From Spirosoma utsteinense (GTDB lineage: Bacteria > Bacteroidota > Bacteroidia > Cytophagales > Spirosomataceae): a stretch of 64,000 nucleotides of DNA. The stretch spans positions 62,001-126,000 of the forward strand of contig NZ_VFIA01000017.1 of NCBI RefSeq assembly GCF_014282275.1. The letters run 5' to 3'. Shown here one piece after another: positions 23,662 through 32,560 of the stretch; position 1 is the first letter of the stretch, and each line of letters starts with the position of its first letter. The notes beneath the pieces were generated by a model that was given only the letters and a program-made list of their open reading frames with translations, had not been told where the DNA came from and searched no databases. Both the position numbers and the translations under genes were made by a program.

Positions 23662-24597
23662 ATGTACTTAAACAGACGCCATTTTCTAGCTTCACTCACC
23701 GCCTTCGGCGGGGCGTCGATCCTGACGACTGAACAAACGGGAGCGGCCGGTCCTGCCGCGAAGCCACTTCCTGTCTCCTGTAATGCCTACACCTGGAGTA
23801 CTTTTTACGATCGCGAGAAAAAGCAGTGGATGGCCGATCCTGATGCATCGCTGACAGACTATGTGAAATCGGGCCTGACATCGTACGAGCCTTCGTTCAA
23901 TAAAGCTGATGAGGTGATGAAACTGGCTCCATTCTTAGCAAAGTATCAACTGTCAATGCCGTCGTTGTATGTAAATAGTACGTTGCACCGAATCAATGAC
24001 GCGCAGAAGTCGATTGACTCTGTACTGGCCATTGCCGACGCAGCCAAACCGTTGGGCACCCGCATTATCGTGACTAACCCTGATCCAATCCGGTGGGGTA
24101 GCGATGAGGACAAAACGGATGCCGACCTGGCGGAACAGGCTCGAAACCTCGACCGGCTGGGTGCTGAACTCCGGAAACGCAACATCACGCTCGCCTACCA
24201 CACCCACGCCCCCGAACACCGTCAGGCAGCCCGTGAATTTCACCATATGCTGCTGGCTTCCGACCCAAAAAACGTGTCGTTATGCCTGGATGCCCACTGG
24301 GTATACCGCGGGTCCGGAAATTCGCAGCTGGCGCTATTCGATGTGGTCAGGCTCTACGGCAAGCGAATTGTGGAGGTGCACATCCGGCAGTCGAAAGACG
24401 GTATTTGGCAAGAGTCCTTTTCAGAAGGCGACATCGACTATAAGCGCCTTACCGGTGCGTTGATAAATCAAAACGTCCGGCCGTTGCTGGTTCTGGAACA
24501 GTGTCTGGAAAAAGGCTCTCCGAATACCATGGGACCGGTAGAAGCCCAAAAACAAAATATCAAGTACGCGGAGAAGGTATTCACGGGTTTGATTTAA
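23662..24597 (+). CDS. Sugar phosphate isomerase/epimerase-like TIM-barrel protein, exported
   Basis: The 311-residue protein starts with a Tat-like signal (NRRHFLASLTAFGGASIL) cleaved near TGAAG. The body is a xylose-isomerase-like TIM barrel of the AP-endonuclease-2 superfamily, with candidate metal ligands in LAYHTHAPEH, CLDAHW and VEVHIRQS, and the last Glu in VLEQCLEKG. With the upstream DUF1080 gene it likely works on oxidised sugars or glycosides in the periplasm. The exact reaction cannot be told from sequence. Confidence 0.82.
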   Translation: MYLNRRHFLASLTAFGGASILTTEQTGAAGPAAKPLPVSCNAYTWSTFYDREKKQWMADPDASLTDYVKSGLTSYEPSFNKADEVMKLAPFLAKYQLSMPSLYVNSTLHRINDAQKSIDSVLAIADAAKPLGTRIIVTNPDPIRWGSDEDKTDADLAEQARNLDRLGAELRKRNITLAYHTHAPEHRQAAREFHHMLLASDPKNVSLCLDAHWVYRGSGNSQLALFDVVRLYGKRIVEVHIRQSKDGIWQESFSEGDIDYKRLTGALINQNVRPLLVLEQCLEKGSPNTMGPVEAQKQNIKYAEKVFTGLI

Positions 24598-24669
24598 AAA
24601 CCTACCGGCCGACCGGCAACAATTTAGACAGGATCGGGTTATTCCTGTATTACCTACACACTCATTGTT

Positions 24670-25194
24670 ATGCCTACTGATCTGAACAAACCAGAGACCC
24701 AAACCAAGGAACCAAAGAACATTCAACCTAATATTGGTCTTGAAAAAGATTCGCTCAAAAAAGCCAATGAACTGCTGAATGGTTACCTGGCAGACCTCCA
24801 CGTTCTTTATATCAAAACCCGTAAGTATCATTGGAACGTGGCAGGACCAAGTTTCAAAGAGTACCACGAGTTTTTCGAAGAGCAATATAAAGAGCTTGAG
24901 GAAGTTATCGATCAGGTTGCCGAACGCATTCGGACCCTGGGCGGCAAGCCTCTTTCAACAATGGCTGATTTCATCAAAGAAACCAGCATTGCAGAAGATA
25001 AAAGTGGCGAGGTTAAAACCTTCGATATGTTTGAGCGCCTGCTGGCTGACCATGAGCAGATCACTCGGGAACTTCGTGGCGATGTAGATACCTGCGACGA
25101 AGAACTGAATGATGCTGGTACAGCTGACTTCCTGACGGGCCTTATGGAGACCCATGAAAAAATGGCGTGGATGCTACGCAAATACCTGTCTTAG
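24670..25194 (+). CDS. dps: Dps-like ferritin (DNA-protection protein)
   Basis: The 174-residue ferritin-like four-helix protein has the Dps intersubunit ferroxidase ligands in register: H54 and H66, E70, then D81 and E85. The spacings match those of Listeria Dps. The longer N-terminal tail (about 25 residues, several Lys) could help DNA contact, as in some Dps proteins. It oxidises iron with peroxide and stores it. It is a single gene followed by a perfect 22-bp hairpin. Confidence 0.92.
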   Translation: MPTDLNKPETQTKEPKNIQPNIGLEKDSLKKANELLNGYLADLHVLYIKTRKYHWNVAGPSFKEYHEFFEEQYKELEEVIDQVAERIRTLGGKPLSTMADFIKETSIAEDKSGEVKTFDMFERLLADHEQITRELRGDVDTCDEELNDAGTADFLTGLMETHEKMAWMLRKYLS

Positions 25195-25203
25195 TGAGAA
25201 GTT

Positions 25204-25263
25204 CTGAATTATAAATGATGAAAGTGTGCCCTGTTTGGCCTACTTTCATCATTTATAATTCAG
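25204..25263. repeat. Perfect 22-bp inverted repeat after dps
   Basis: Arms 25204-25225 and 25242-25263 are exact complements around 16 bases. It begins 10 bases after the dps stop and ends 12 bases before the preferred start of the transporter. There is no T-tract. The reading frame of the transporter runs through it, which argues against the ATG at 25215. Confidence 0.75.
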
Positions 25264-25274
25264 TATTTACTTAC

Positions 25275-26468
25275 GTGGCCAAATCTCTCTCCTTCCGCTC
25301 TGGGCTCAGCAGCGTTTTATTCTGGTCGGTTATTTCAGCCGCCTTTATTGGTCCAGGCACCGTCACTACCTGCGCTATGGCCGGCTCCCGCTTTGGCCTT
25401 AACCTGATCTGGACGCTGACGTTTTCTACCATCGGTACTATTGTCTTACAGGAAGCAGCCGCCCGCGTTACGATTGCTTCAGGATTAAGCATTGGTGAAC
25501 TTCTCAGACAAACGTACGGGTCACGTATCCGATGGATACTAATTGCCCTCTTCGTATCCGTTACACTGGGGTGTGCTGCCTATCAGGCAGGTAACATTAT
25601 TGGTACCGTTGCAGGTTTAACCTTATTGACGGCCAACGTTACGACTGCCCCATCCCCCCAATTACTGACCATACTGGTAGGTGCCGTGTGTCTGGCTCTA
25701 CTCTGGCAGGGATCTACCCGACTGATTGCCAATTTTCTGGGGTTGGTTGTGTTTGTCATGGGCATTGCTTTCGCTTACGTAGCAGCCAGTGCTTCACCAA
25801 ACCCCGTTGAACTGGCGAAAGCGCTCGTTGTACCTTCTCTTCCGGTCGACTCTACCGTATTGGCTATTGGACTTATTGGTACAACCATCGTTCCTTACAA
25901 CCTATTCTTAAGCTCTGGCATTGGCCAGTCTCAATCCTTATCTGAGATGCGCTGGGGAATTAGTCTGGCTGTGCTTATCGGGGGATTTATCTCGATGGCA
26001 ATTCTAATAGCAGGCACCCTGGTGACGGGTGACTTTTCCTTTCAACTCGTAGCTCAGACCCTAACAACGCGGCTGGGTACCTGGGCGGGTGCCTTATTTG
26101 GCTTCGGTTTATTTGCTGCTGGTTTTACGTCTGCCCTGACTGCGCCATTAGCAGCGGCCATTACCGCCAAGAGTCTACTCGACTGGCCTGAAGGGTCTAC
26201 TGCGTACCGGTCCGTTTGGCTACTTGTAATGGGCATTGGTCTCACCTTCGGATTACTGGGCGTCAAGCCGGTACCTGTAATTGTACTGGCTCAGGCAGCT
26301 AACGGCCTCTTATTACCTGTAGTGACTATTTTCTTATTTATGGCGGTGAATAATAAGACGCTGCTACCCAAGGCCTCCCGAAATCGCCTGTGGCAAAATA
26401 TAGCCCTGCTGATCATTGTGATTGTTACCGCCTTTCTAGGGTTGCGAAACCTGTGGCTTGCCTTCTAA
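25275..26468 (+). CDS. Nramp-family transporter with altered metal-binding motifs
   Basis: With the GTG at 25275 the protein has 397 residues. The upstream ATG at 25215 would translate the dps hairpin. Eleven or so membrane helices follow the Nramp order. The helix 1 motif DPGN reads G26-P27-G28-T29, and the helix 6 motif MPHN reads V206-P207-Y208-N209, so the Asp, Asn and Met ligands of Mn/Fe Nramps are gone while the helix breaks remain. Such changes are known in Nramp-related carriers of other ions. The substrate is therefore open and should not be called Mn/Fe by default. A strong terminator follows. Confidence 0.85.
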   Translation: MAKSLSFRSGLSSVLFWSVISAAFIGPGTVTTCAMAGSRFGLNLIWTLTFSTIGTIVLQEAAARVTIASGLSIGELLRQTYGSRIRWILIALFVSVTLGCAAYQAGNIIGTVAGLTLLTANVTTAPSPQLLTILVGAVCLALLWQGSTRLIANFLGLVVFVMGIAFAYVAASASPNPVELAKALVVPSLPVDSTVLAIGLIGTTIVPYNLFLSSGIGQSQSLSEMRWGISLAVLIGGFISMAILIAGTLVTGDFSFQLVAQTLTTRLGTWAGALFGFGLFAAGFTSALTAPLAAAITAKSLLDWPEGSTAYRSVWLLVMGIGLTFGLLGVKPVPVIVLAQAANGLLLPVVTIFLFMAVNNKTLLPKASRNRLWQNIALLIIVIVTAFLGLRNLWLAF

Positions 26469-26499
26469 GAAACAAAGTCCGTTACGTATTATTACTTAG

Positions 26500-26549
26500 A
26501 GTCAGGTTAGCCATTGTCTATGTACGGACAATGGTTAACCTGACTTTTT
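26500..26549 (+). terminator. Terminator of the Nramp-like gene
   Basis: The 19-bp arms 26500-26518 and 26527-26545 pair with one mismatch around an 8-base loop and end in TTTTTC. It lies 31 bases after the stop. Confidence 0.88.
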
Positions 26550-26650
26550 CTTTGTGCCCTCCTTACTTGATCAACCCTGTTTTCAGCCGGTATCAGACTT
26601 GACATTGCTAAACACAAAATGCCTGCCTAGCTACACTCAGTTATAAGCGA

Positions 26651-26729
26651 TTTGTCTCTGATGAGAGACAAAATATAGACGAAATAAGCCTGATAGATAA
26701 TATAGGCTGTATAACAGCCTATATTATCT
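26651..26729. promoter_or_regulatory. Two perfect palindromes in the exopolysaccharide leader
   Basis: The first, 26651-26659 with 26664-26672, has 9-bp arms and a 4-base loop. The second, 26695-26710 with 26714-26729, has 16-bp AT-rich arms and a 3-base loop. Neither is followed by a T-tract, and both come after the terminator of the previous gene. They could be operators or an RNA leader structure for the polysaccharide operon (inference). The whole 26550-27245 stretch is clearly AT-richer than its flanks and shows no convincing ORF. Confidence 0.45.
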
Positions 26730-26836
26730 CTATAAATACAATGTTGATAGTCAATATATTACACTAGAGTTAATTGCAAAAAATTGTTTTGAATTGATGA
26801 GCCAAGGCAATCTTTAGGTTGGTCTGGCACGAATGA

Positions 26837-27005
26837 TGTAAAAGTTATTCGTCAGCAAATTCATCCTGATACAAGACATTGGTTACCTTTCTTATGGTGC
26901 GAATCATCATCAATCACACCTAATAAGTGCTAGCTAATAGGTTCTATTTCAGCAGAAAATAACTCTAAACCATAAAAGTGGGATGGTTATTCGTGTAAAA
27001 GTTAT
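26837..27005. repeat. Duplicated 12-mer pair upstream of the polysaccharide operon
   Basis: TGTAAAAGTTAT occurs at 26837-26848 and 26994-27005. The 9-mer GTTATTCGT also occurs twice, overlapping the end of the first copy (26843-26851) and just before the second (26986-26994). Two copies 157 bases apart in a noncoding leader suggest paired binding sites. Confidence 0.4.
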
Positions 27006-27245
27006 ACTCAGATTGAGTTACTATGCTCATGATGAAGCGTCAGACAATGAGTATTTTCCTTGGAAGTAAGCTAAAGGTAGCTTTTGTGAACGTTGAGGTG
27101 CTTACCCAATTCACCCCTCCTAGTATACATACGTACACGACTAAATCAATTGGGTTAAGTCTCTCTGTATGGATCAATTACATAACCTAAAACCGCTATC
27201 CAGTGCTTCACGGTCAGGTATTTGCTTTTACGATTCTCCCACTCT

Positions 27246-28100
27246 ATGAATTACGCTATTTATAGTCAGTCTGTAGTAATAAATAAAACAGTCCATCGCA
27301 AACTCATATGGCTCAATAGGAGCATTCTTGGCGTTAGTCTTGGTTTGTTTCTCGCAGCAACTGGGTGCGTGTCGTCCAAAAAGATAGTTTATTTTCAAAG
27401 TGATACTGACGCCGGCAATACAGTTCAAATGGCAGCGCCTTACGTACCAACTATCAAAGTGGGTGATGTTTTATCTATCCAGGTTAACAGTCTCAACCCG
27501 GAGGCTACTACGTTTTTTAACCCCTATGCACCCATGACGCTTGCCAGTGGCCGTACTGCCCAACCCACTAATACCAACGGTCTTCCCCCGATAGAGGGTT
27601 ATCTGGTATCGCCTGATGGTGAAATTGAGCTACCACTCATCGAACTAATCCAGGCAAAAGGGTTAACAGTGACTCAACTAAAAGAAAAAGTCCGTCAAAA
27701 GTTACAGACATACCTCAAAGAGCCAACCGTAAATATACGAAACCTGAATTTTCGTATTTCGGTACTTGGAGAAGTGGTACGTCCTTCACTTTTCACCGTT
27801 CCCAATGACCAGATTACGTTAATTGAAGCAATCAGCTTAGCGGGCGATGCCACCATCTACGGACGGCGCGATAATGTACTTGTTGTACGGGAAGAAAATG
27901 GGCAGAAGACATTTGCCCGTATTGATATTACAAAGCGTAACCTCTTCCGCTCCCCCTACTACTACCTGCACCCGAACGATATAGTATACGTAGAACCGGG
28001 AAAAGCGCGTGTCTCCAATGCAGACCAGTTCTATCAACTCGTACCGGCAATCTTAAGCGCTCTATCGTTCCTCGCCATCATAATCACCCGTCGTAACTGA
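27246..28100 (+). CDS. Polysaccharide export lipoprotein (Wza-like, SLBB)
   Basis: The 284-residue protein starts best at the ATG at 27246; the frame opens at a TTG at 27222. A long signal region ends AATGC, a lipobox, followed by VSSKKIVYFQ, common in Bacteroidota export proteins. The polysaccharide-export domain (IKVGDVLSIQVNSLNPEAT, LVSPDGEIELPLI) spans ~60-170, then a SLBB-like part (ISVLGEVVRPSLFTVPND), and a hydrophobic C-terminal helix (LVPAILSALSFLAIIITRRN). It forms the outer-membrane exit of the exopolysaccharide with the kinase encoded 7 bases downstream. Confidence 0.93.
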   Translation: MNYAIYSQSVVINKTVHRKLIWLNRSILGVSLGLFLAATGCVSSKKIVYFQSDTDAGNTVQMAAPYVPTIKVGDVLSIQVNSLNPEATTFFNPYAPMTLASGRTAQPTNTNGLPPIEGYLVSPDGEIELPLIELIQAKGLTVTQLKEKVRQKLQTYLKEPTVNIRNLNFRISVLGEVVRPSLFTVPNDQITLIEAISLAGDATIYGRRDNVLVVREENGQKTFARIDITKRNLFRSPYYYLHPNDIVYVEPGKARVSNADQFYQLVPAILSALSFLAIIITRRN

Positions 28101-28107
28101 ACTGATC

Positions 28108-30462
28108 ATGGCAACAAATTCATCAAATTATTCGTACGTGCCTTATCAGGTCATGGACATGGGTGGCACTGACCTACGGGCCACACTGCTACGTTACTTC
28201 CGCCATTGGTATTGGTTCATTTTATCGACCGGATTGATGCTCGCTCTCGCGTTTTTTTATCTACGCTACCAGCAGCCTACCTATAAAAGTCAGGCCAGCT
28301 TACTGGTTAAAGACGAAAAGAAAGGCCTGGATTCGGAGAGCATGCTTAAAGAGTTGGAAATTTTTGCTCCCAAGAAAGTAGTCGAAAACGAGATCGAAGT
28401 ACTAAAGTCATACACGCTGATGGATCGGGTAGTGAAGCAGCTTCATCTCGATGTCGTTTACTGGCGAGACACTCCGTTTGGAAAACGGGAGATATTTAAT
28501 CAGTCACCCATCCGTCTAATTGTCGAACAGGCTAAATCCAGCTTGTATGTCGCGGATAAACCACTTAAAATTTCGTTCGTCAATACGACTACGGTACGTA
28601 TTGACGATCAACTTTGTCCTATCAATAGCAGCGTTCAAACGCCTTACGGACGATTACGGATTTTTACACGACAACCAATTTCTGTAGCTACCGAGCCCGT
28701 TTACGTACAGGTTTTCAGCCACGTCAAGGTGGTTAACGATTACCTGAGGGTCCTTAAGGCCGAGCCAACCAGTAAAGCATCGACGGTAATTATGCTTTCG
28801 CTTGAGACTGGCGTTCCAGACAAAGGAGAAGTTATTCTCAATCGGCTCATCGACGTTTATAACGAAGCAGCTGTACTGGACAAGAATCGGGTTGCGTCCA
28901 ATACGTTGAATTTCATTGAAGAGCGCTTACAGCTGGTGGCCGGTGAACTGGAGACCGTTGAAAAAGGTGTTGAACGGTATAAATCTGCTCAGGGTATCAC
29001 CGATTTAACTACCCAGGCCCAGGGATTTCTGGAAACTGTACAGCGGAATGATGCCGAGCTTAGTCAGGTGTCAATACAACTGGGTACGTTACGCGATATC
29101 GAAGAATACATACAGCAACAACCCGGTAATCGGAACGGCACGCCGGCTACGTTAGGACTAAGTGACCCTACCCTCATCAACCTTATTCAAACAGCAACCA
29201 AACTAGAAGTTCAGCGCAACGAACTGGCACAGACGGTTCCGGAGCAAAACCCCCTTCTTCGCACCATCAATGCGCAGATCAGGTCTGTCAAGGCCGATAT
29301 AGCTGAAAATGTAGGAACGATGCGGACCATGCTTACCACGGCTCAACGTCAGTTTGCCCAGACGAACGAAAAGATTGAAGGCACTATCCGAACCATTCCA
29401 GCCAAAGAAAGGGCACTGTTGAATATAACCCGGCAGCAGGCGATCAAAAATGAATTATACACCTATCTGTTGCGCAAACGTGAAGAGACGGCCGTATCCT
29501 TTGCTTCTACCATATCCGACTCCCGAGTGATCGACGTTGCGCGCAGTGACATCAAGCCAGCCAAACCGAACCAACCCCTTACCTACCTGTTGTTTTTGTT
29601 GATCGGCTTGATAATTCCCGTCGGCTTCATGGCTACACGCGACGTAGTCAACAATCGGGTAATCCGGCGGACTGACGTAGAGGAGCAAACACAGACCCCT
29701 ATCCTTGGCGAGATTGTTCGAAAAAGGTCTCCTGACTCACTGGTCGTGTCTTCCAGAATGCATTCAGTCATTTCAGAGCAGATTCGGGCGCTTCGCACCA
29801 ACCTCAGTTTCCTTCGCGAAAGCCGCACCGGGAGCCAGGTACTCCTGTTTACCTCCAGTATCAATGGCGAGGGAAAATCGTTTCTTTCCCTGAACCTTGG
29901 TGCCAGCCTTGCTCTGGTCGGATCACGCACAGTGATTCTGGAAATGGACCTTCGGAAACCACAGCTTCGCAACTCACTGGACCTGGCCGACGGACCTGGA
30001 CTAAGCAACTACCTGATTGGAGAAAGCGCCGTTGATGCCCTGATTCAGCCCATTGACGACAACGAGAACTACTACATCATACGCAGCGGTCCCTTACCAC
30101 CCAACCCGTCAGAATTACTGAGCAGTAGCCTGCTGGAGAAGTTGATCATTGAACTGCGGGAGCGATTTGACTATGTCATCATTGATGCTCCGCCGGTCGG
30201 GTTAGTGACCGACGCGCAGTTGATCGCTCCTTTCGCCGATGCAACACTTTATATTGTTCGCCATGACGTCACCCCCAGAAATTACCTGAAAATGGTTGAA
30301 ATGCTACACCGGGAAAAGCGCTTCAACAAACTCAACATAGTACTCAACGGCGTAGGCGACGGTGAGCCAAACTATTACAGTTATGGCCATAAAGGCTATG
30401 CCTATGGCACCGACGATGGCAAGAAGAAAACGTTGTTGAGCCGGTTACGATCTAACTCTTAA
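28108..30462 (+). CDS. Polysaccharide co-polymerase and tyrosine autokinase (Wzc-like)
   Basis: The 784-residue protein has two membrane helices (residues ~36-54 and ~487-506) that bracket a large periplasmic Wzz/GNVR domain with coiled coil. The C-terminal BY-kinase carries Walker A GEGKS (587-591), Walker A' ILEMDLRKP, Walker B YVIIDAPP, and a Tyr cluster at Y756, Y757, Y759, Y764 and Y766 for autophosphorylation. It controls chain length and export together with the Wza-like protein. No Wzb-type phosphatase gene is in the window, so reversal of phosphorylation must be encoded elsewhere. Confidence 0.95.
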   Translation: MATNSSNYSYVPYQVMDMGGTDLRATLLRYFRHWYWFILSTGLMLALAFFYLRYQQPTYKSQASLLVKDEKKGLDSESMLKELEIFAPKKVVENEIEVLKSYTLMDRVVKQLHLDVVYWRDTPFGKREIFNQSPIRLIVEQAKSSLYVADKPLKISFVNTTTVRIDDQLCPINSSVQTPYGRLRIFTRQPISVATEPVYVQVFSHVKVVNDYLRVLKAEPTSKASTVIMLSLETGVPDKGEVILNRLIDVYNEAAVLDKNRVASNTLNFIEERLQLVAGELETVEKGVERYKSAQGITDLTTQAQGFLETVQRNDAELSQVSIQLGTLRDIEEYIQQQPGNRNGTPATLGLSDPTLINLIQTATKLEVQRNELAQTVPEQNPLLRTINAQIRSVKADIAENVGTMRTMLTTAQRQFAQTNEKIEGTIRTIPAKERALLNITRQQAIKNELYTYLLRKREETAVSFASTISDSRVIDVARSDIKPAKPNQPLTYLLFLLIGLIIPVGFMATRDVVNNRVIRRTDVEEQTQTPILGEIVRKRSPDSLVVSSRMHSVISEQIRALRTNLSFLRESRTGSQVLLFTSSINGEGKSFLSLNLGASLALVGSRTVILEMDLRKPQLRNSLDLADGPGLSNYLIGESAVDALIQPIDDNENYYIIRSGPLPPNPSELLSSSLLEKLIIELRERFDYVIIDAPPVGLVTDAQLIAPFADATLYIVRHDVTPRNYLKMVEMLHREKRFNKLNIVLNGVGDGEPNYYSYGHKGYAYGTDDGKKKTLLSRLRSNS

Positions 30463-30474
30463 TTTGTCTCCATC

Positions 30475-31140
30475 ATGGTCTCTAATGCGCTGGACCCCCA
30501 TCATATAAAGGCTCGCATCAAGCACCCTATCCTCATCAGGCGTATCGATTATGGCGGCAAACGTGTATTCGATTTAGTAGTAGCTGGTTTGGTTACTGTA
30601 TTTCTGCTGAGCTGGCTGATCCCACTCGTCGGGATAGTGATTATGCTTACCTCTCGAGGTCCAGCCATTTTTATGCAGACGCGCTCAGGTTTGAACGGGC
30701 GACACTTCACATGCTATAAATTTCGTACCATGCGTTGGTCAGCCAGCAAAGGCCCTTTTACCCAGGCATTGAAAGATGATGCGCGGGTAACGCCAATCGG
30801 TCGGTTTTTACGACGTACTAACCTTGATGAGATGCCCCAGTTCCTGAACGTCTTGGTAGGCCATATGAGTATTGTAGGGCCACGCCCCCACCCTATCCAA
30901 CTCGATGCGGAATTCTGGTTCAGCCTCCCAAACTATCCACATCGCTATCAGGTCAAACCCGGAATTACAGGTTTGGCGCAGGCCTGTGGCTGTAGGGGAG
31001 AAACCAGAAGCCCCCTCAAGATGAAACATCGCCTGATGTACGATCAATTTTACATTCAGAAAGCTTCCATGTGGCTGGATATTTCGATTTGCCTGCAAAC
31101 ATTGATTTCTATGATGAGAGGAAACACGGATGCTTTCTAA
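30475..31140 (+). CDS. Initiating sugar transferase (undecaprenyl-phosphate glycosylphosphotransferase)
   Basis: The 221-residue protein is of the WcaJ/WbaP C-terminal type. One membrane helix ([20 protein letters not shown]) follows KRVFD. The catalytic core has [39 protein letters not shown] and SIVGPRPH, ending with [10 protein letters not shown]. It moves a sugar-1-phosphate onto undecaprenyl phosphate to start the repeat unit. It is 12 bases after the kinase gene, and its stop overlaps the flippase start (TAATG). Confidence 0.95.
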   Translation: MVSNALDPHHIKARIKHPILIRRIDYGGKRVFDLVVAGLVTVFLLSWLIPLVGIVIMLTSRGPAIFMQTRSGLNGRHFTCYKFRTMRWSASKGPFTQALKDDARVTPIGRFLRRTNLDEMPQFLNVLVGHMSIVGPRPHPIQLDAEFWFSLPNYPHRYQVKPGITGLAQACGCRGETRSPLKMKHRLMYDQFYIQKASMWLDISICLQTLISMMRGNTDAF

Positions 31141-32513
31141 TGCCGACGAAATTAGGTTTATTGTTTGCTAAACTCAGCAGATCAGGGAGCGTCGACGCTC
31201 GTAGTCTGATCGTTTATAAAAATGTATTTCAATCCGTTTTCATAAAAGGATTGAGCATACTCATTGGCTTCCTTACCATTCCGCTCACGCTTACCTACAT
31301 AAGTGTTGACGATTTTGGTATCTGGATGACCATAACCTTCCTCACCTCCTGGTTCAGTCTGGTCGACGTTAGTTTTGGAAACGGATTACGGAACAGTTTA
31401 GTCGTTTTTTTCAACACGGGCGATACCCGGACAGCCCAGCAATACGTCAGTACGCTGTATTTCTTGTCGGTGGGAGTGGCGCTGTTACTCGCGATCGCCT
31501 TCGTAGTTATCGGGCACTACCTGAACTGGACATCGTTGCTGAATATCCGGAGCGATAATCCAGAACAGGTCAATGGCATTATCACCTACACACTGGTTAG
31601 TTTCAGTGCTCAGGTAGTACTGAAACCCATTCATTCTATACTGCTTGCCGACCAGAAAGCAGCGCTGGCAGGATGGCTCCTATTACTGATCAATGCGCTG
31701 ATCATTGCAATCATTTATTTCGGAACCGGTCACCTTGACAAATCATTGATGCTTGTGGCTCATATCTACAACCTGGTCCCTTTAGGCGTTCTCGGTTCAG
31801 CATCGCTGTATTTCTTTTTCGTTCCCTACGCCAGTATTGCCCCGCGCTACTCTCAAATCGACCTTTCTCTAAGCCGGGAGTTATTTAGTTTGGGCGGGCA
31901 ATTTTTTGTACTTCAACTGGTCAGTGTACTTGTGTTTACGTCAGGTGGGTTATTTATTTCTTATTTCCTGGGATCGGACAAGGTGACGCCCTACAGCATC
32001 GCAAATAAATACTTTAGTGTTGTCACGGTCTTATATGGGATTGTCATTACTCCTTACTGGTCGGCTTTTACTGATGCTTATGTGAAGCAGGATACAGCCT
32101 GGATCAACCATACGTTACGCCAGCTAAATCGCATCAGCGCCGGTATGGCCATACTAGCGGGCCTTATGCTACTAGCCGCTAACGCTGTTTTTAAGGTTTG
32201 GATTGGACCTCAAGTCTATGTTCCCACAGAGCTGTCTGTATCGCTTATGCTTTATGTAATCAGCTTCATCTTCCTGAGTAACTATAATTCCTTTATCAAC
32301 GGAACGGGTAAAGTTCGGGTCCTGGTCTACGCATCGCTCATCGGCGTAATTCTCTATGTGGCCTTAACCACACTACTGTTTCGCTGGATTGAGGCAGGGC
32401 CCACCAGCGTCGTCATTGCAGGCACAGTCTGGAATATAGCCCTACTGCTGGTATGTGTGGTAGAATACAGAAGAATCGTACAGCACATGCCCCCAATAAG
32501 CGCCAGCAACTGA
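31140..32513 (+). CDS. Oligosaccharide flippase (Wzx-like)
   Basis: The 457-residue inner-membrane protein has about 12 hydrophobic segments of the MOP/MATE superfamily (GLSILIGFLTIPLTLTYISV, FGIWMTITFL). The ATG at 31140 overlaps the stop of the sugar transferase, so translation is probably coupled. The frame is open further upstream to 31071, but only inside the previous gene. It is expected to flip lipid-linked repeat units to the periplasm. Confidence 0.88.
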   Translation: MPTKLGLLFAKLSRSGSVDARSLIVYKNVFQSVFIKGLSILIGFLTIPLTLTYISVDDFGIWMTITFLTSWFSLVDVSFGNGLRNSLVVFFNTGDTRTAQQYVSTLYFLSVGVALLLAIAFVVIGHYLNWTSLLNIRSDNPEQVNGIITYTLVSFSAQVVLKPIHSILLADQKAALAGWLLLLINALIIAIIYFGTGHLDKSLMLVAHIYNLVPLGVLGSASLYFFFVPYASIAPRYSQIDLSLSRELFSLGGQFFVLQLVSVLVFTSGGLFISYFLGSDKVTPYSIANKYFSVVTVLYGIVITPYWSAFTDAYVKQDTAWINHTLRQLNRISAGMAILAGLMLLAANAVFKVWIGPQVYVPTELSVSLMLYVISFIFLSNYNSFINGTGKVRVLVYASLIGVILYVALTTLLFRWIEAGPTSVVIAGTVWNIALLLVCVVEYRRIVQHMPPISASN

Positions 32514-32560
32514 ATCCAGCTCTAACGCTCGTCCCCCGCCCATCCTTTATTGATAACGCG

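Noticed and set aside
25215-25274. Upstream ATG start of the Nramp-like gene
   Set aside because: The extra 20 residues are encoded by the perfect hairpin after dps and do not match the family N-terminus.
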